Below are positions 49,786 through 61,296 of a stretch of DNA of 64,000 nt, in pieces. The notes under the pieces were generated by a model. The model searched no databases, was not told the origin of the DNA, and saw nothing but the letters and a program-made list of their open reading frames with translations. This DNA is from Margaritispora aquatica (taxonomy: Eukaryota > Ascomycota > Leotiomycetes > Helotiales > Discinellaceae), in NCBI GenBank assembly GCA_007644065.1, contig VJWN01000038.1, positions 1 through 64,000 on the forward strand, read 5' to 3'. The translations under genes were made by a program, and so were the position numbers. Within the stretch, counting starts at the first letter, position 1. The number at the start of each line of letters is the position of its first letter.

Positions 49786-51122
49786 ATGGGATCAGCAGGT
49801 CAAAAGCCCTTCCACATCGCCATCGTGGGCGGCGGCATAGGCGGCGCCGTCCTCGGTGTCGCCCTCGCAAAGTACCCACACATAACCTTCACGATCTACG
49901 AGTCTCGCGGCGCATTCGGTGAGATCGGAGCCGGCATCGCATTTGGTGCTAATGGCCACCGGGCAATGAGCATGATCCAGCCATCGCTCTGGGAGGCATA
50001 CCAAACCAAAGCGTCGTTCAATGGCTGGCCAGAGAAGGAGAACGTGTGGTTTGACTTCCGCGTCGGTGAGAAAGGGCCGGATGAAGGGAAACGCATTGCG
50101 GAGATCACGATGGAGAGCTCGGTTACGCAGAGTACGGTTGTTAGGGCGCATTTTTTGGATGAGCTGGTTAAGTTGCTGCCTGAGGGGTGTGCGCTGTTTA
50201 ATAAGCGTATTGTAGATGTTGATCAGAGTGGTGAGAGGATCGTGTGTAAATTCGCTGATGGGTCGGAGGTGGAGGCTGATGCTATCGTTGGGTGTGATGG
50301 GATTAGATCTGGGTGCCGTCCCCTTGTCTATGGGAAGGATAGCAAGCTCTCACAACCTCTCTTCACGAAGACAGTTGCGTATCGAGGACTGGTGCCTATG
50401 AAGATTGCTGAGAATGCGATTGGAGCCGAGACAGCGAATAATCGACACATGTACCTTGGTCACAGTGGCCATGTGCTAACATTTCCTGTGGCTAAAGGAG
50501 CATTAATGAACGTTGTTGCTTTCCATAGTACCGAGTCGGATGTATGGGAGGGAGATTGGGTGCAACCTCTGCAAAAAGAGAGTTTTGAGCGAGATTTTGC
50601 AGGATGGGGCGAGAAAGTGACGAAAATCATGGCAGTGAGTAATGCTTAGCTCATAGCCCATCCCCGTCTGTGAATGCTAACAAAAACCAGCTCATCCAAG
50701 GACCTGACGTGTGGGCAATCTTTGAACATCCTCATGTTCCAACTTTCCATAACAACAAGCTGTGTTTACTAGGTGACGCTGCTCATGCCACGACCCCTCA
50801 TTATGGACAAGGAGCTGGCATGGCCATTGAAGACGCATATGTGCTGTCGAACTTGCTCGGGCTTTGCAACTCATCCGGTGACATCAAAGCGGCCTTCGAA
50901 GGGTACGATGCAGTGCGAGTTCCCCGAGCTTTGAAAGTCACCTCGCTTAGTAGGCGTCAAGGAAAGATTTTAGATATGGAGGGCGAGGGTATTGGAGACA
51001 ATCTGGATAAATTAGCGGAGGAACTGAACACTACGGTCAGATGGATTTGGGACGCCGATTTGGAGGCTCATCTCGCGGAGGCTGTGGAAGTGTTCGAGAA
51101 AGCGCGAGCTTTGAAGGTGTAG
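49786..51122 (+). CDS. FAD-dependent monooxygenase, salicylate-hydroxylase-like
   Basis: 426 aa in two exons, 49786-50634 and 50691-51122 (intron GTGAGT...ACCAG). Start MGSAGQKPFHIAIVGGGIGGAVL carries the FAD GxGxxG motif; then GEIGAGIAFGANG, VGCDGIRS (DG motif), RGLVPM, and GDAAHATTPHYGQGAGMAIEDAYVL (GD motif with the salicylate-hydroxylase-type continuation). This is closer to classical fungal salicylate 1-monooxygenases than the copy at 4255. The likely reaction is NADH-dependent hydroxylation or decarboxylative hydroxylation of an aromatic acid in the cytosol. No ring-cleavage enzyme is seen nearby. Confidence 0.88.
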
Positions 51123-51824
51123 CTTATTGAGTTGTCTAGATGGAACATGAGTTTTCTGTTAAGCTTCATTTGTGCTTGAAATACCATGACGAACTTCAGA
51201 TGGGGTTCGTCTTAAGTTGGTTGCTGATTCGTACTCGGTCTACTGCATCGTATACACTCGGCTTCGCTGTTTCGTACTTCGTTCATCCTCGTAGTCCTTC
51301 TCGCTTAGCACATGGGCCCTCCGCTATTGGCCCAAGTCCAACTGTTTGACAAAAGTCCTGTCTAACTGAAGCAACGGACATTATGGGTAAAAATGCAGTG
51401 CCCTGGGCATGAGATCAGAGGATGCGAGTATGCGACCGAAAAATGGAAAACACACGGTCATCATTTAATGTCCAATTGGTGGCGCAATATGTATAAGGTT
51501 GCGACCTGCCCCATTACCCGCCCCAGAAATAGATGATCTACCAGATCATCCTCACAACTGCCGGGAGCGTGCTTGTTTGAAGTGTGACAATAACTCGGAC
51601 AGCTCGTCTTTCCAGATCCTATGCGAATTGTTTACAGGAAATACTGAGTTTCATCCGATCAAGCGCTATAACAGGTTAAGTAATTATGGTGATAAATACC
51701 TCGAGCTCGCCAGCTCAAAATGTTCTCCTCACCAGTTCAAAAGCTTCTTACTCTTTTCCAAGTCTTATCACATTCTTTACCAAACAACCAGTTTCCAAGC
51801 TCCCCAAACCACACAACCGTCAAT
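51123..51824. other. intergenic, no gene seen
   Basis: An open frame at 51499-51828 leads into the peroxygenase region but shows no resemblance. A GATCTACCAGATC inverted repeat lies at about 51,534-51,546. Confidence 0.45.
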
Positions 51825-52782
51825 ATGAGGTTCTCCGCTACGTCCGCAGTCCACGGTTTGACTTTGGCTTCCACTATCTCTACCCAACAAGGTGGCTCGC
51901 TTACTAACTGGATTCCTGGAGGACCTAATGATTGTAAGATACTCGGAGTCTACAGTGCGCATCTAGGCATGCTAACAACAGCCCAGTCCGTGGACCCTGC
52001 CCCATGATGAATACTCTCGCCAATCATGGTTTCCTCCCTCGTGATGGAAGAAACATCACTCTCGAGAACGCCGTGTATGCTTTGACAACCGCTCTCAACT
52101 TCAACGAATCCGTGGCCACTATCATGTGGCAACAAGCTGTCATTGCCAACCCTGAGCCCAACGCCACGTTCTTCACTCTGTGAGCCAACCCATTGACTGC
52201 TCGCTTAGGATCACCGCTAACAGCTTTCTAGTGACAACCTTAACCGCCACAATGTCCTCGAACATGACGCCTCGATCTCTCGTAGCGATGCCTTCTTCGG
52301 AAACAACCATGTATTCAACCAGACCGTCTTCGATGTTACCAAGACTTATTGGACAGGAGATATCCTCAACGCAAATATGCTCGCAAACGGCAAGCTCGCA
52401 CAGCAAATAATTTCGAAGTCCAGAAACCCCGAGTACACCTTCACAACCACGACCGAGGAGTTCTCGCTTGGTGAGCTTGCTGCTCCATTCCTCATCTTCG
52501 GCGATATGGTCAATGGGGCTGTGAGGAAGGACTTGATTGTCTCGTTCTTTGGTAAGAATTTCCACCTTACACATTCACCAGGGAAAGACTGAAACTAACG
52601 TGCTTGTAGAGAATGAGCGCCTCCCAGTTGAGCTTGGATGGACTAAACAAGCCAATGTCATTCAGCTTACTGATGTCTTGGCCATGGCTAATCTGATTAG
52701 AAATGCTACCAGCCTCTTCACACCTGGTGGAACTGCCGCTCACACCAAGCGCACTGACAACCACTTTGGAATTCCAATGTAA
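51825..52782 (+). CDS. heme-thiolate peroxygenase (chloroperoxidase/UPO family, short type)
   Basis: Four exons: 51825-51933, 51987-52179, 52232-52551 and 52610-52782; 795 nt, 264 aa. The PCP motif that supplies the cysteine heme ligand is in GPCPMMNTLANHGFLPRDGR at the start of exon 2. The EHD motif is in RHNVLEHDASISRSD (exon 3), whose acidic residues bind the heme-side metal; the conserved EEFSLGELAAPF lies later. Such enzymes use hydrogen peroxide to halogenate or hydroxylate organic compounds. The N-terminus (MRFSATSAVHGLTLAST) is only weakly hydrophobic, so secretion is uncertain; a different first exon is possible. Length fits the short (family I) group. Confidence 0.85.
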
Positions 52783-53397
52783 ATCAAGATTCACTCTTAT
52801 TGATCAACTATATGAAGAATGAGGGCTATATGCGTGTTACTGGTTCGGATCTGGTTTGGGGTTTTCTTGTATGATAGCTTGTCAATATATTTATCTTGGT
52901 CCCCAAAATTCAGTATGTCGTGAGATTTATCCTTACTTGCAAAAAAAAAAAAAAAAAAAAAGTTATCAGAAGCGAGCATCAAATTAATCATACATCCATG
53001 AAAAACGATAGTCAATGGTTTCGGGAGTTTTTTGGGGTACGTTTACAATTAGAAAGTGGGAAATGAGGGACTCTATCTTTATAGTATTACAAAGGATGGC
53101 AATTTAGACTGCAGCTAGGGAAAACCAGCCTGAAAGATCCAAACTCAAAAACAAGAACAAAAGAAAAGTGAACGAGATTATGTAGATAGATATGTTTATT
53201 CATTTATTCTCTATTCATCATATGTCGTCACCAATATGGCCAAAGCCACAAGTCCAACTCCACACAATAGGTATATAACCAAACCAGATCACACCTGTGA
53301 AATCAAATTAACCAAAATTCTACAGCGGCATTTATTTATATGATCAAAAAAGGAATGAAATCCCGACATGTTCCTACTCAACTGGTCTTTCGCTATT
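52783..53397. other. convergent intergenic region with an A21 run
   Basis: It lies between the 3' ends of the peroxygenase and the sugar permease. It contains a run of 21 A at 52941-52961. No gene seen. Confidence 0.55.
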
Positions 53398-55194
53398 TTA
53401 CATCTTCTCAGTGTAAGTAACCTGATGCTTCTCGTCGTTACTGTCAACCTCAATGACAGCAAGATGATCACTGCGGAAAATATCAAGCTCAGTGGACTTG
53501 AACTTCCTGGCCGACACACCACGCTCGAACAAGATATCCATCTCACCGTAAGTCCTACCCTTTGGCTCAGGGAGACGGAAAAAGATCCAGATGATGCAGA
53601 GGAAGCAGGATCCAGCCCAAAAGAAGGCGGACTTGGCGCCCCACCCCCATCCTGATGGGCGAGGGGTGAGTTGGTATGTCGTGAGGACGTTGACGACGAT
53701 ACCGCCGACGTTGTAGAAGTTACGGGCAAGCACGATGGTCTTGGCCTTGAGACGGGTAGAGGATACTTCGGCGACGAGTGCGTAGCAGACAGGGCCAACG
53801 GTGAAGTCGTACACAAATGTGAAGATGAGGAGCATGGAGCCGATAGCCCAGCGAGAGGGCTGGTTAGATGCTGGTGCGATGGAGGTGAAACCGATGATGA
53901 GAAGGAGGAAGAGAAGAACAATGGAACCGTACAGATAGAGAGTTCTACGTCCAGCGCGGCTCATCAAGAACCAAGAAGCCATGGTACCGATCATTCCCAA
54001 TGCGTACTGAACCATGGAGAGATCGAATGCATGGACAGTAGCGAGACCGGCTTGCTGGTAGAAATAGGTTGAGTATCCCATGAAGGTGGAACCGCACAGA
54101 GTTTGCACCATCCAGGTCATGCACGCAATTTCAGTACGGCGAAGATCAACTCCCTTGAAGCAATCAAAGTACGATGTACCAGAGGAGATCTGCTTCTCGA
54201 GCTCGTTGGTGTGCGACATCATGGCAATGGTCTCGTCAGCATTGAAGGTTGGGTCGTTGAGAGTGGTGAGGCGGAGAAGTGCTTTCTTCGCATCCTCAAC
54301 ACGGCCCTTTCGAACGAGCCACCAAGGGGATTCGGGGGCGAAAATGACACCAATTAGAATTGGGAGTGGCCACATCCACTGAATAGCGAATGGAATCTAT
54401 AGCAATTAGCTATGGTTGTGACATTATGAAAGAAGATACGTACTCTGTATGCCCATTGATCTTCACGGCTGAGAACAGCGCGAAGGACACCAGAAGCAAT
54501 GAACTGTCCCATAACCCAGCAAAGGTTGACATATGTGCAGAGGTAGGCACGGAGCGCGACAGGGCAGACTTCAGAAGCGTAGGCAGTGGTCAAAGTTTGG
54601 AAAACACCCCACGGGATACCGCAAAGGATTTCTAGACTAGTCAGCACTGCATTGACCATAGAGATGTTTATTGAACATACCACCGACGAGAAGAGTTTGG
54701 ATGTTGTGAGCAAAAAATGGGATGAAGATGAATGCAATCATCAAGCCGAGTGAGACAATCATCGTTTTGCGGTAACCATATTTCTCAGAGACGATACCGT
54801 TGATGAAAAGACCGAGGATTTCACCGCAAAGCGCACCGTTGGATAGGCCGGACTTCCATGGAGCTGGGACAGTATACTCCCCGCTAGGGAGCATTTCACC
54901 GTACTTCATGTTGAATTGTGGGAGCGCATAGAAGGAGCTGAGAAGGACGACATCGTAGCCCTCCATGACGATGGCAGTTGATAGAAGAATGGACCATCCG
55001 ACAGCCTTTGGATAGAGCTTGATGGCCTGCATGAAACCCATGTTGCGTTCCTTAGTGGTGGCATCTTTAGCATCGTTTGACATCTCAGCAAAGCCTGGAA
55101 CAGCAATCGATGCCTTGCGAATGGTCTCATCGCCAGCGTGGAGAACATTGTTGTTGTCCGCCTGGACTTCTGAAATGACGGATTGCCGACGCAT
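53398..55194 (-). CDS. maltose/alpha-glucoside permease (MFS sugar porter)
   Basis: Three exons, downwards: 55194-54681, 54631-54444 and 54396-53398; 1701 nt, 566 aa. A hydrophilic N-terminal domain of about 65 residues precedes TM1. The segment [18 protein letters not shown] is typical of alpha-glucoside permeases (MAL31/AGT1 type). Further sugar-porter motifs: EKYGYRKT (RxGRR-like, loop 2-3), [12 protein letters not shown] after TM6, [16 protein letters not shown] (TM7), [12 protein letters not shown], and [13 protein letters not shown], with [13 protein letters not shown] after TM12. It probably carries out proton-coupled import of maltose or related alpha-glucosides at the plasma membrane. 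The GH13 maltase at 58854 would split the sugar inside the cell. Confidence 0.88.
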
Positions 55195-56905
55195 GGCTGC
55201 AGAGGTAGCGGGAAAAGTGATGCGATGATATAATGTGTGAGTGAAGATGAGGAGATGAGAGGATGTCTAATGATTTGAACGTGGTGGAAGCTCAGTACTC
55301 TTATATGTGTCGTCGTCTTGGAGGGGAAATGAGTGGGTCTTCAAGAATTTGAGCGATCTAGACTAAATATCGTTACAAGTTGGTTAATGAATTTTGGACT
55401 AAGTGTGGGAGCTAGCTCGGGTAGTACACATGACTTGAAATCAAGTACTTTTGGAAGTCTTGATTGCTGCAAGCAGATAGCTTGAGGGACTAAGCAGGGA
55501 AGCCAACAGCCATCTCAAGTTCCTCAGTATCATTATACTTTGGTATATTCGGGTATAAGACACAATATCAATTGGCCAATGGGGCGAATAGAAGGTTCAG
55601 CTAGAAGCTTCAAATCGGCTTAAATATTAGCGGCGACAGTGATTCCTGGGGTCTAGTGTAAGTGATCACTGGTGGTCAAACACTCCAAGATGTGATTGGA
55701 GCGAAGACTGAGACACTGAAAGTTCTGTGAATGGTTAATGGTCAACACCACCTTATTTCAACGACTAACTTGCGGGGACGGGACCTGCTTTCGAGTGGAG
55801 ACCCCCGAGTAGTTCGCTAGTCGATCTGGAGTATGGAGAGGGCCAGTGGGTCAACTACCTCCAACTTGCGGGTGCACAAATGCACTAGAGCCCGGCTACC
55901 ATGTCAATCCTGGTCTGGAATTGGCTGGTGTACAGAGCCAAGGTATGTATAGTGGTCCAAAAGCGGTTTAAGTCTTGCAGAAAAGGCTGCAACTTCGTGG
56001 CCACAAGCCACAGTGTTTACTTATTCTCGCCGCCTTAACCGGGCCGATTTTAGCTGCAATCGGGAGACAAGTTGAGAGATGCTTCAAGATTGAGAGGCTC
56101 TTTGAACTGTGAGCCATAAGCTGTGATAGAGGCTGAATTATTGATCTGGCGGAATTCCACTCGCGGTTTGGGGGATGCCCCAATTCTATACCCCAGAGTG
56201 TACTCTTTGCACCACTATTGATTTGCACTAGAAGGAGCAAAGAACGGTGCCAGAAGGATCGTCGAAGCTCTTGACATTGTAGATCACACGCAGCACGCAG
56301 CACAGACACGAGGTGAGGTCTATGAAGATGCTACCCCGATTTGGGGAAAGAAACACACGCATTCACAGAGCATGTCCTCACAGACAGTAACAGAAGCCGA
56401 GAATTTAGTGCTTTCACATTGATTGACAAGTTTCAGGTGGCTAAGATAACGGACAGATGCTCTACGTGTAAGAACAAGAATCTCTCCCGAAGCTGGGGTT
56501 TGGCTGGACTTGTGAAGCAGGAAGGCTGCGTTGCATCTCGCCCATACCATCGGAGACGTCTTCCCGGCGTCACTTTACTCGCTGGAACCTGCGGTCGAAA
56601 TGGGTGAATTCTGATGGGCCTCATCCATGGCCATGTGAGCTCCACTTGGGTCTGTGCTTGGAATCATTCCTGGAGGCGGTTGAGGCGTTCAGCTGCCATA
56701 CCGGTAAATGCCATGTAAGAGAGTATCCATGCACCCATGCAAGCACTTCTACAGGGTCATTGACGAGCTCCGTGGCTCAGATTGTTCAGTGCAGTTAGCA
56801 CCTCGTGAATACTTGGTAGGTTTAGTGACATTAGGCGAGCGATCTTGTTTCAATGGCGAAATTGTTGCGGCATGTAAAGCGATTAATTCTTACTCGAATA
56901 ACAAA
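55195..56905. other. intergenic upstream of the permease
   Basis: 1.7 kb with no recognised gene. On the promoter side of the permease there are two matches to the CreA consensus SYGGRG: CTGGGG at 55646-55651 and GCGGGG at 55772-55777. These short words occur often by chance. Confidence 0.35.
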
Positions 56906-58069
56906 TTAACACCACGCATACTTCTCATTCGCAACCCACTCAATTTCGCTTTGGAGATCCTGTCTTCCATACCAGAGCAAACTAGCAATTGATGAGTTTG
57001 TTCGATTTACGCGCTCGCATCGAATGCCTGCCCATTCTATCAACTTCTCAACAATAGGTGAAGGATTCCAGAGTTTGACTTTGGTAAGTTTCCATATTGC
57101 AGCTTCAGTCTGGGCGCTTCGAATAACTGCTTCCAGATTCCGTTTGATGCCCATTTGATCTTCAGTAGCCAGATGATCGCAATCTTCCTCAACCACCAAT
57201 CGTAAGATGTACAGCGTATTGCTGGTGGAATTTTCTGGGGGAGGAGAGTAGAGCCGATGAGACCAAATAGCCCACACTCGCTTGCCCTGCTCTCCAACTG
57301 CCACACCCTTTTGCTCGGGCTTCCTGTTGAAGATCTTCGTAAAAACAAATTCTTCTTTTGCGTGGTGCCATTGAATATGCTCTTGATCTGCAAGAAGGGC
57401 TAGTCTCGTCCTGTCAGAAGGTTTGGCCATCTCCTTCCGCAGCTTGATCTCGTCCTCCTTGCATAATGCCTCCAGATCGCTGGCTTGAAGAGGAACAGTG
57501 CCCGTCGGCAAAGGGTGAACTTCCGCTGGAAACTCGAGGTGTATGTTGCTGACTGCGGGGACCCAACCAACCGCACTGTAGAACTTGGTCCCAATATCAG
57601 AGTAGAGGATGCTAGCTACACATCTCTCCCCGTCGCTGATTTGCCAATTCTTGAGCTTCATTCTTAGCTCGACCATCATCCTCCTTGCATACCCACGCCC
57701 CCGATACTTGGGATCACAAAACACGGCTGAGACGCCATGCACAACGCCATCTCGTGAACTGCCATCTTGCTCGTTAACCACAGCTCTTTTGCGAATGGTA
57801 CGGCAACAAGATAGGATCGACCTTTGGTCAGGAGGTCCATTCCTGTTGACCAAAATCCAAGAGGTCATGCCTCCATCTTGAGTGAGGGATGTGTTGAGCA
57901 TATGCTCGCATTCCTCCAGATATTGTAAGACGGGAAGTGTTTTTCCCCACATCGAGGCATATTGAGTCCATATCTGGATCTGTTCCGTGGGTGTGGGGTG
58001 GTCAAGGTGCAAATCTGGAGAATCCCCGTTTGGTAGGGGTATGGAGAAGATAGGTTCAGATTTGCTCAT
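56906..58069 (-). CDS. Lyc1-like N-acetyltransferase (GNAT)
   Basis: Intronless, 387 aa. The GNAT fold lies in the first half: after a short N-terminus, GVSAVFCDPKYRGRGYARRMM (about residues 110-130) holds the acetyl-CoA pyrophosphate-binding R-G-x-G-x-A/R loop, and SILYSDIGTKFYSAVGWVPAVS follows. The second half matches the C-terminal domain of fungal Lyc1-type proteins. Yarrowia LYC1 acetylates lysine at N6 in lysine catabolism. Most filamentous fungi have several such genes and the substrate here is open. It is read divergently from the maltase across 784 bp and sits between permease and maltase, which may be chance. Confidence 0.75.
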   Translation of the reverse strand: MSKSEPIFSIPLPNGDSPDLHLDHPTPTEQIQIWTQYASMWGKTLPVLQYLEECEHMLNTSLTQDGGMTSWILVNRNGPPDQRSILSCCRTIRKRAVVNEQDGSSRDGVVHGVSAVFCDPKYRGRGYARRMMVELRMKLKNWQISDGERCVASILYSDIGTKFYSAVGWVPAVSNIHLEFPAEVHPLPTGTVPLQASDLEALCKEDEIKLRKEMAKPSDRTRLALLADQEHIQWHHAKEEFVFTKIFNRKPEQKGVAVGEQGKRVWAIWSHRLYSPPPENSTSNTLYILRLVVEEDCDHLATEDQMGIKRNLEAVIRSAQTEAAIWKLTKVKLWNPSPIVEKLIEWAGIRCERVNRTNSSIASLLWYGRQDLQSEIEWVANEKYAWC

Positions 58070-58853
58070 GGTGGAAAGCTGCGTGGCTGAAACAAGAGGT
58101 AGATTGATAGTTTATTGGACTTTCTGCTTAACTGTATCACCTCTACAGGTGGGACTGATCGTGGCATAATAATTAATTGTGCTACCATGTTCAGGTGAGG
58201 CTGAACTAGAAATATCTGATGGACACAGAGGGTTCTGCAAGCCTGCCGTCGAAGGCTAGACAGTCACGTGAGTATAATTACTAAGCGAGTCTTGAGCCCC
58301 AACCCCAGATTTTGAACAGCCGAGGGCTTCAGCGAATATTTCAACGACAATGCAAGCACCAGCTAGCCACAGCTAATCAATAGCTAACCACAACCTTCCC
58401 GGATCCAGAGATGAGCTTGTTTCTCCACCGAATTTCATACATAGCACCCTGTATGTCCCACTATGGGCCCCAGTTTGCAGTGAGGGGCAAGTCTTGCTCG
58501 GCCATGATTAGCCCCTCCATACCAATGGATGTCCATCTGCAATGCTCATACTGGGAGAGCAAGCAGGGTTCTCTTTTGCTGTAGGTTACTGTTGCCCACC
58601 CATCCCTATCAAATTGGTTCTTTTCCTACCCTTTTGGACGATCTGTTCCCTTCGTGGCAGTCTCGAGGTATCAGACAGATATCGTGAGTTCTTCGGGGGA
58701 AGAAACGACCGAGTCAGCTGCTGCTTCTGTGCTACTTTGCAAGAACTACTACTGTTGGTGCAAGTGCCTACTCACTCCTTCCGGTGATTTTCTCTTCCCT
58801 CTCTTATTCTTTTTTCTCATCCACGTTAATTTCTTCTACCAAACACAATCATC
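58070..58853. promoter_or_regulatory. bidirectional promoter region, Lyc1-like gene and maltase
   Basis: 784 bp separate the two start codons. Two reverse-strand CTGGGG words (58303-58308 and 58468-58473) fit the CreA carbon-repression consensus. A CT-rich tract (about 58,780-58,825) lies just before the maltase ATG, as common in fungal promoters. No CGG-N8-CGG pair was found by eye. Confidence 0.35.
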
Positions 58854-60584
58854 ATGAAGGACGTTCAACGCACTTGGTGGAAAGATGGCGTTGTCTATCA
58901 GATCTACCCCGCCAGTTTCAAGGACTCGAATAGCGATGGTCTTGGTGATATCCAGGGCATAATCTCCAAAATCGACTACATCAAAGAACTTGGTATCGAT
59001 ATCATCTGGGTTTCTCCTATGTACAACTCCCCACAGCATGATATGGGCTATGATATTTCCGACTATGAATCAGTCTACCCACCATATGGCACAGTGGCAG
59101 ACATGGAGACACTAGTTGAAGCCTGCCATTCCCGGGGCATGCGACTTATCCTCGATCTTGTTATAAACCACACTTCGGACGAACACAAATGGTTCCAAGA
59201 GTCAAGAGGTTCCAAGGACAACCCAAAGAGAGATTGGTATATTTGGAGACCCGCAAAATACGACGCAGAGGGGAAACGAATGCCACCAAATAACTGGCGG
59301 TCATTTTTCAGCGGAAGTACCTGGGAATGGGATGAGCACACACAGGAATACTACCTGCATCTCTTTGCCAAGCAGCAGCCAGATCTCAATTGGGAGAGTG
59401 AGGCATGCCGACAAGCCATTTATGATTCCGCTATGGAGTTCTGGCTCAAGAAAGGCGTGGATGGATTTAGGATAGATACTGTCAACATGTATTCCAAGGG
59501 AAATGATTTACACGACGCACCCATTACCGACGAGGGCATTTTCGAGCAGCCTGCCAGCGGCCTATTCTGCAATGGTCCGCGAATGCACGAATTCCTACGC
59601 GAGATGCACTCTAAGGTCTTTTCGAAATACGATACCATGACAGTCGGCGAATTACCTCATACACCCGACCCAGCACACGTCCTGCGATATGTTGGTTCTA
59701 GTGATAAACAGCTGGACATGGTATTCCAATTTGACATTGTTGATCTCGGCGGTGGCTCAACACATAAGTACGAGTTTGAAGAGTGGAAACTGAGCGAGAT
59801 GAAAGACATTGTTAGGAAATGGCAAACTTTTATCGATGGCACAGACGGTTGGACCACTGCATTCTGCGAGAACCATGACCAAGGTCGTTCAGTGTCGCGG
59901 TACACCTCTGACGCCCCAGAGTGGCGGGAGAGAGCGGCAAAAATGCTAGCTATTATGATGTGTGCCATGACTGGGACTTTATTTGTTTACCAAGGGCAGG
60001 AAATTGGTATGATTAACGCACCCAAAGACTGGCCGATTGAGGACTACAAAGATATCGAGAGTATCAACTACTACAATTCCGTCGCAAAACGCACGAATGG
60101 CGACCAAAAAGCACTTGATCATGTCATGAGGAGTATCCAGATCCTAGGACGCGACCATGCTCGCTTGCCTATGCAATGGGATGAGACAGAGTATTCAGGT
60201 TTCACGGATACGAAGGATGGTGCGTGGATGCGGGTCAATGAGACGTATAAGGATGGCATCAATGTCGCCGCGCAAGAGAAGGATCCAAAGAGCGTTCTGA
60301 GTTTTTGGAAGATGATGCTGAAGGTTCGGAAAGACGAGAAGGATGTCTTTGTTTATGGGAAATACGAGCCTTTTGACATAGAGAAACAGGAGACATTTGT
60401 GTTCGCGAAGAGTTTTGATGGGAGGAAGGCTGTTGTGGTACTCAATTTCACCTCTAAGCAGGTTAAGTTTGAGGTGCCTGAAGGTTTCCAGGGCATGAGA
60501 TTGTTGGTTGGGAATGTAGATGGTGCTGATCCTGAGGAAAGGACTTTGCAAGGTTACGAGGGAAGGATTTATATCAGTGCGTGA
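58854..60584 (+). CDS. GH13 alpha-glucosidase (intracellular maltase)
   Basis: Intronless, 576 aa, the usual size of yeast/fungal maltases (MAL32, AgdC type), with no signal peptide. GH13 regions in order: WWKDGVVYQIYPASFKDSNSDGLGDIQGI at the start, DLVINHTSDEHKWF (region I), GFRIDTVNMYSK with the nucleophile Asp (region II), TVGELPHT with the acid/base Glu (region III), and ENHDQGRSVSRY with the transition-state Asp (region IV). Usually NHDQPR is seen, so the Gly here is a small departure. The C-terminal beta domain ends RIYISA. It hydrolyses terminal alpha-1,4-linked glucose in the cytosol, in line with the permease at 53398-55194. Confidence 0.93.
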   Translation: MKDVQRTWWKDGVVYQIYPASFKDSNSDGLGDIQGIISKIDYIKELGIDIIWVSPMYNSPQHDMGYDISDYESVYPPYGTVADMETLVEACHSRGMRLILDLVINHTSDEHKWFQESRGSKDNPKRDWYIWRPAKYDAEGKRMPPNNWRSFFSGSTWEWDEHTQEYYLHLFAKQQPDLNWESEACRQAIYDSAMEFWLKKGVDGFRIDTVNMYSKGNDLHDAPITDEGIFEQPASGLFCNGPRMHEFLREMHSKVFSKYDTMTVGELPHTPDPAHVLRYVGSSDKQLDMVFQFDIVDLGGGSTHKYEFEEWKLSEMKDIVRKWQTFIDGTDGWTTAFCENHDQGRSVSRYTSDAPEWRERAAKMLAIMMCAMTGTLFVYQGQEIGMINAPKDWPIEDYKDIESINYYNSVAKRTNGDQKALDHVMRSIQILGRDHARLPMQWDETEYSGFTDTKDGAWMRVNETYKDGINVAAQEKDPKSVLSFWKMMLKVRKDEKDVFVYGKYEPFDIEKQETFVFAKSFDGRKAVVVLNFTSKQVKFEVPEGFQGMRLLVGNVDGADPEERTLQGYEGRIYISA

Positions 60585-61296
60585 AATTTGTTAATTGAGT
60601 ATTGCGTTGCCTTATCTCAGTGTTTTGTCTTTTTCCTGGTGCTTGAGAGGCAATGAAATTGGACTATTAGCTTAATATGAGTATGGGAGATGGCGCAATT
60701 ATCAAGCTTTCGTTTACTTTAGAGATAGCTACAGATTGTTTGCTTGTCTGCAGATAGACAGTTGCATACACAAGAAAGAATATAAAACATATGTTTTACC
60801 CATAACAAAAAGAATGACAAGTTTAACCTCTTGCTTTGTCTCGAGTGAGTGGTCTTTTTTTTAGCTGAAAACGTGCTACATTGAGAATATATCAATATTC
60901 AAAATAGATGTGTGATACCTTTACACGAAGCAACGCAAAATATCGAGGTGGAGTTAGATGTAAATGGCTTCTGATGATCATCTAACTGGATAAGTTCGCT
61001 TATGATGAGCTCGGTGGAGAAACTCTGTGTAAGGGTGGACACCGTTGTAAATCTCCAAGAATAAGTCAATCATAAAGTCATACTTTCACAGAGTTATGAT
61101 TTGTTGTATTAAGTCTAGAATTAGCTATCTCGAAGACTACTGTTCCAGACTTGCACTGCTGTGATGCTTTGCTAGATAGTCCACCGAACCTACATACCAA
61201 ATCATAGCAAAAGCAGAAATACTAAGCCGTTTAGGGTTGACTTTGGGTATCATTTCATAGTCTTATCTACATCGCTCCCTTTTGATATTCGTCTGC
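60585..61296. other. convergent intergenic region
   Basis: It lies between the 3' ends of the maltase and ytm1. AT-rich; no gene seen. Confidence 0.5.

Noticed and set aside
55640..55780. CreA binding sites as annotated features
   Set aside because: SYGGRG is a six-base degenerate word expected often by chance; only mentioned as a hint.
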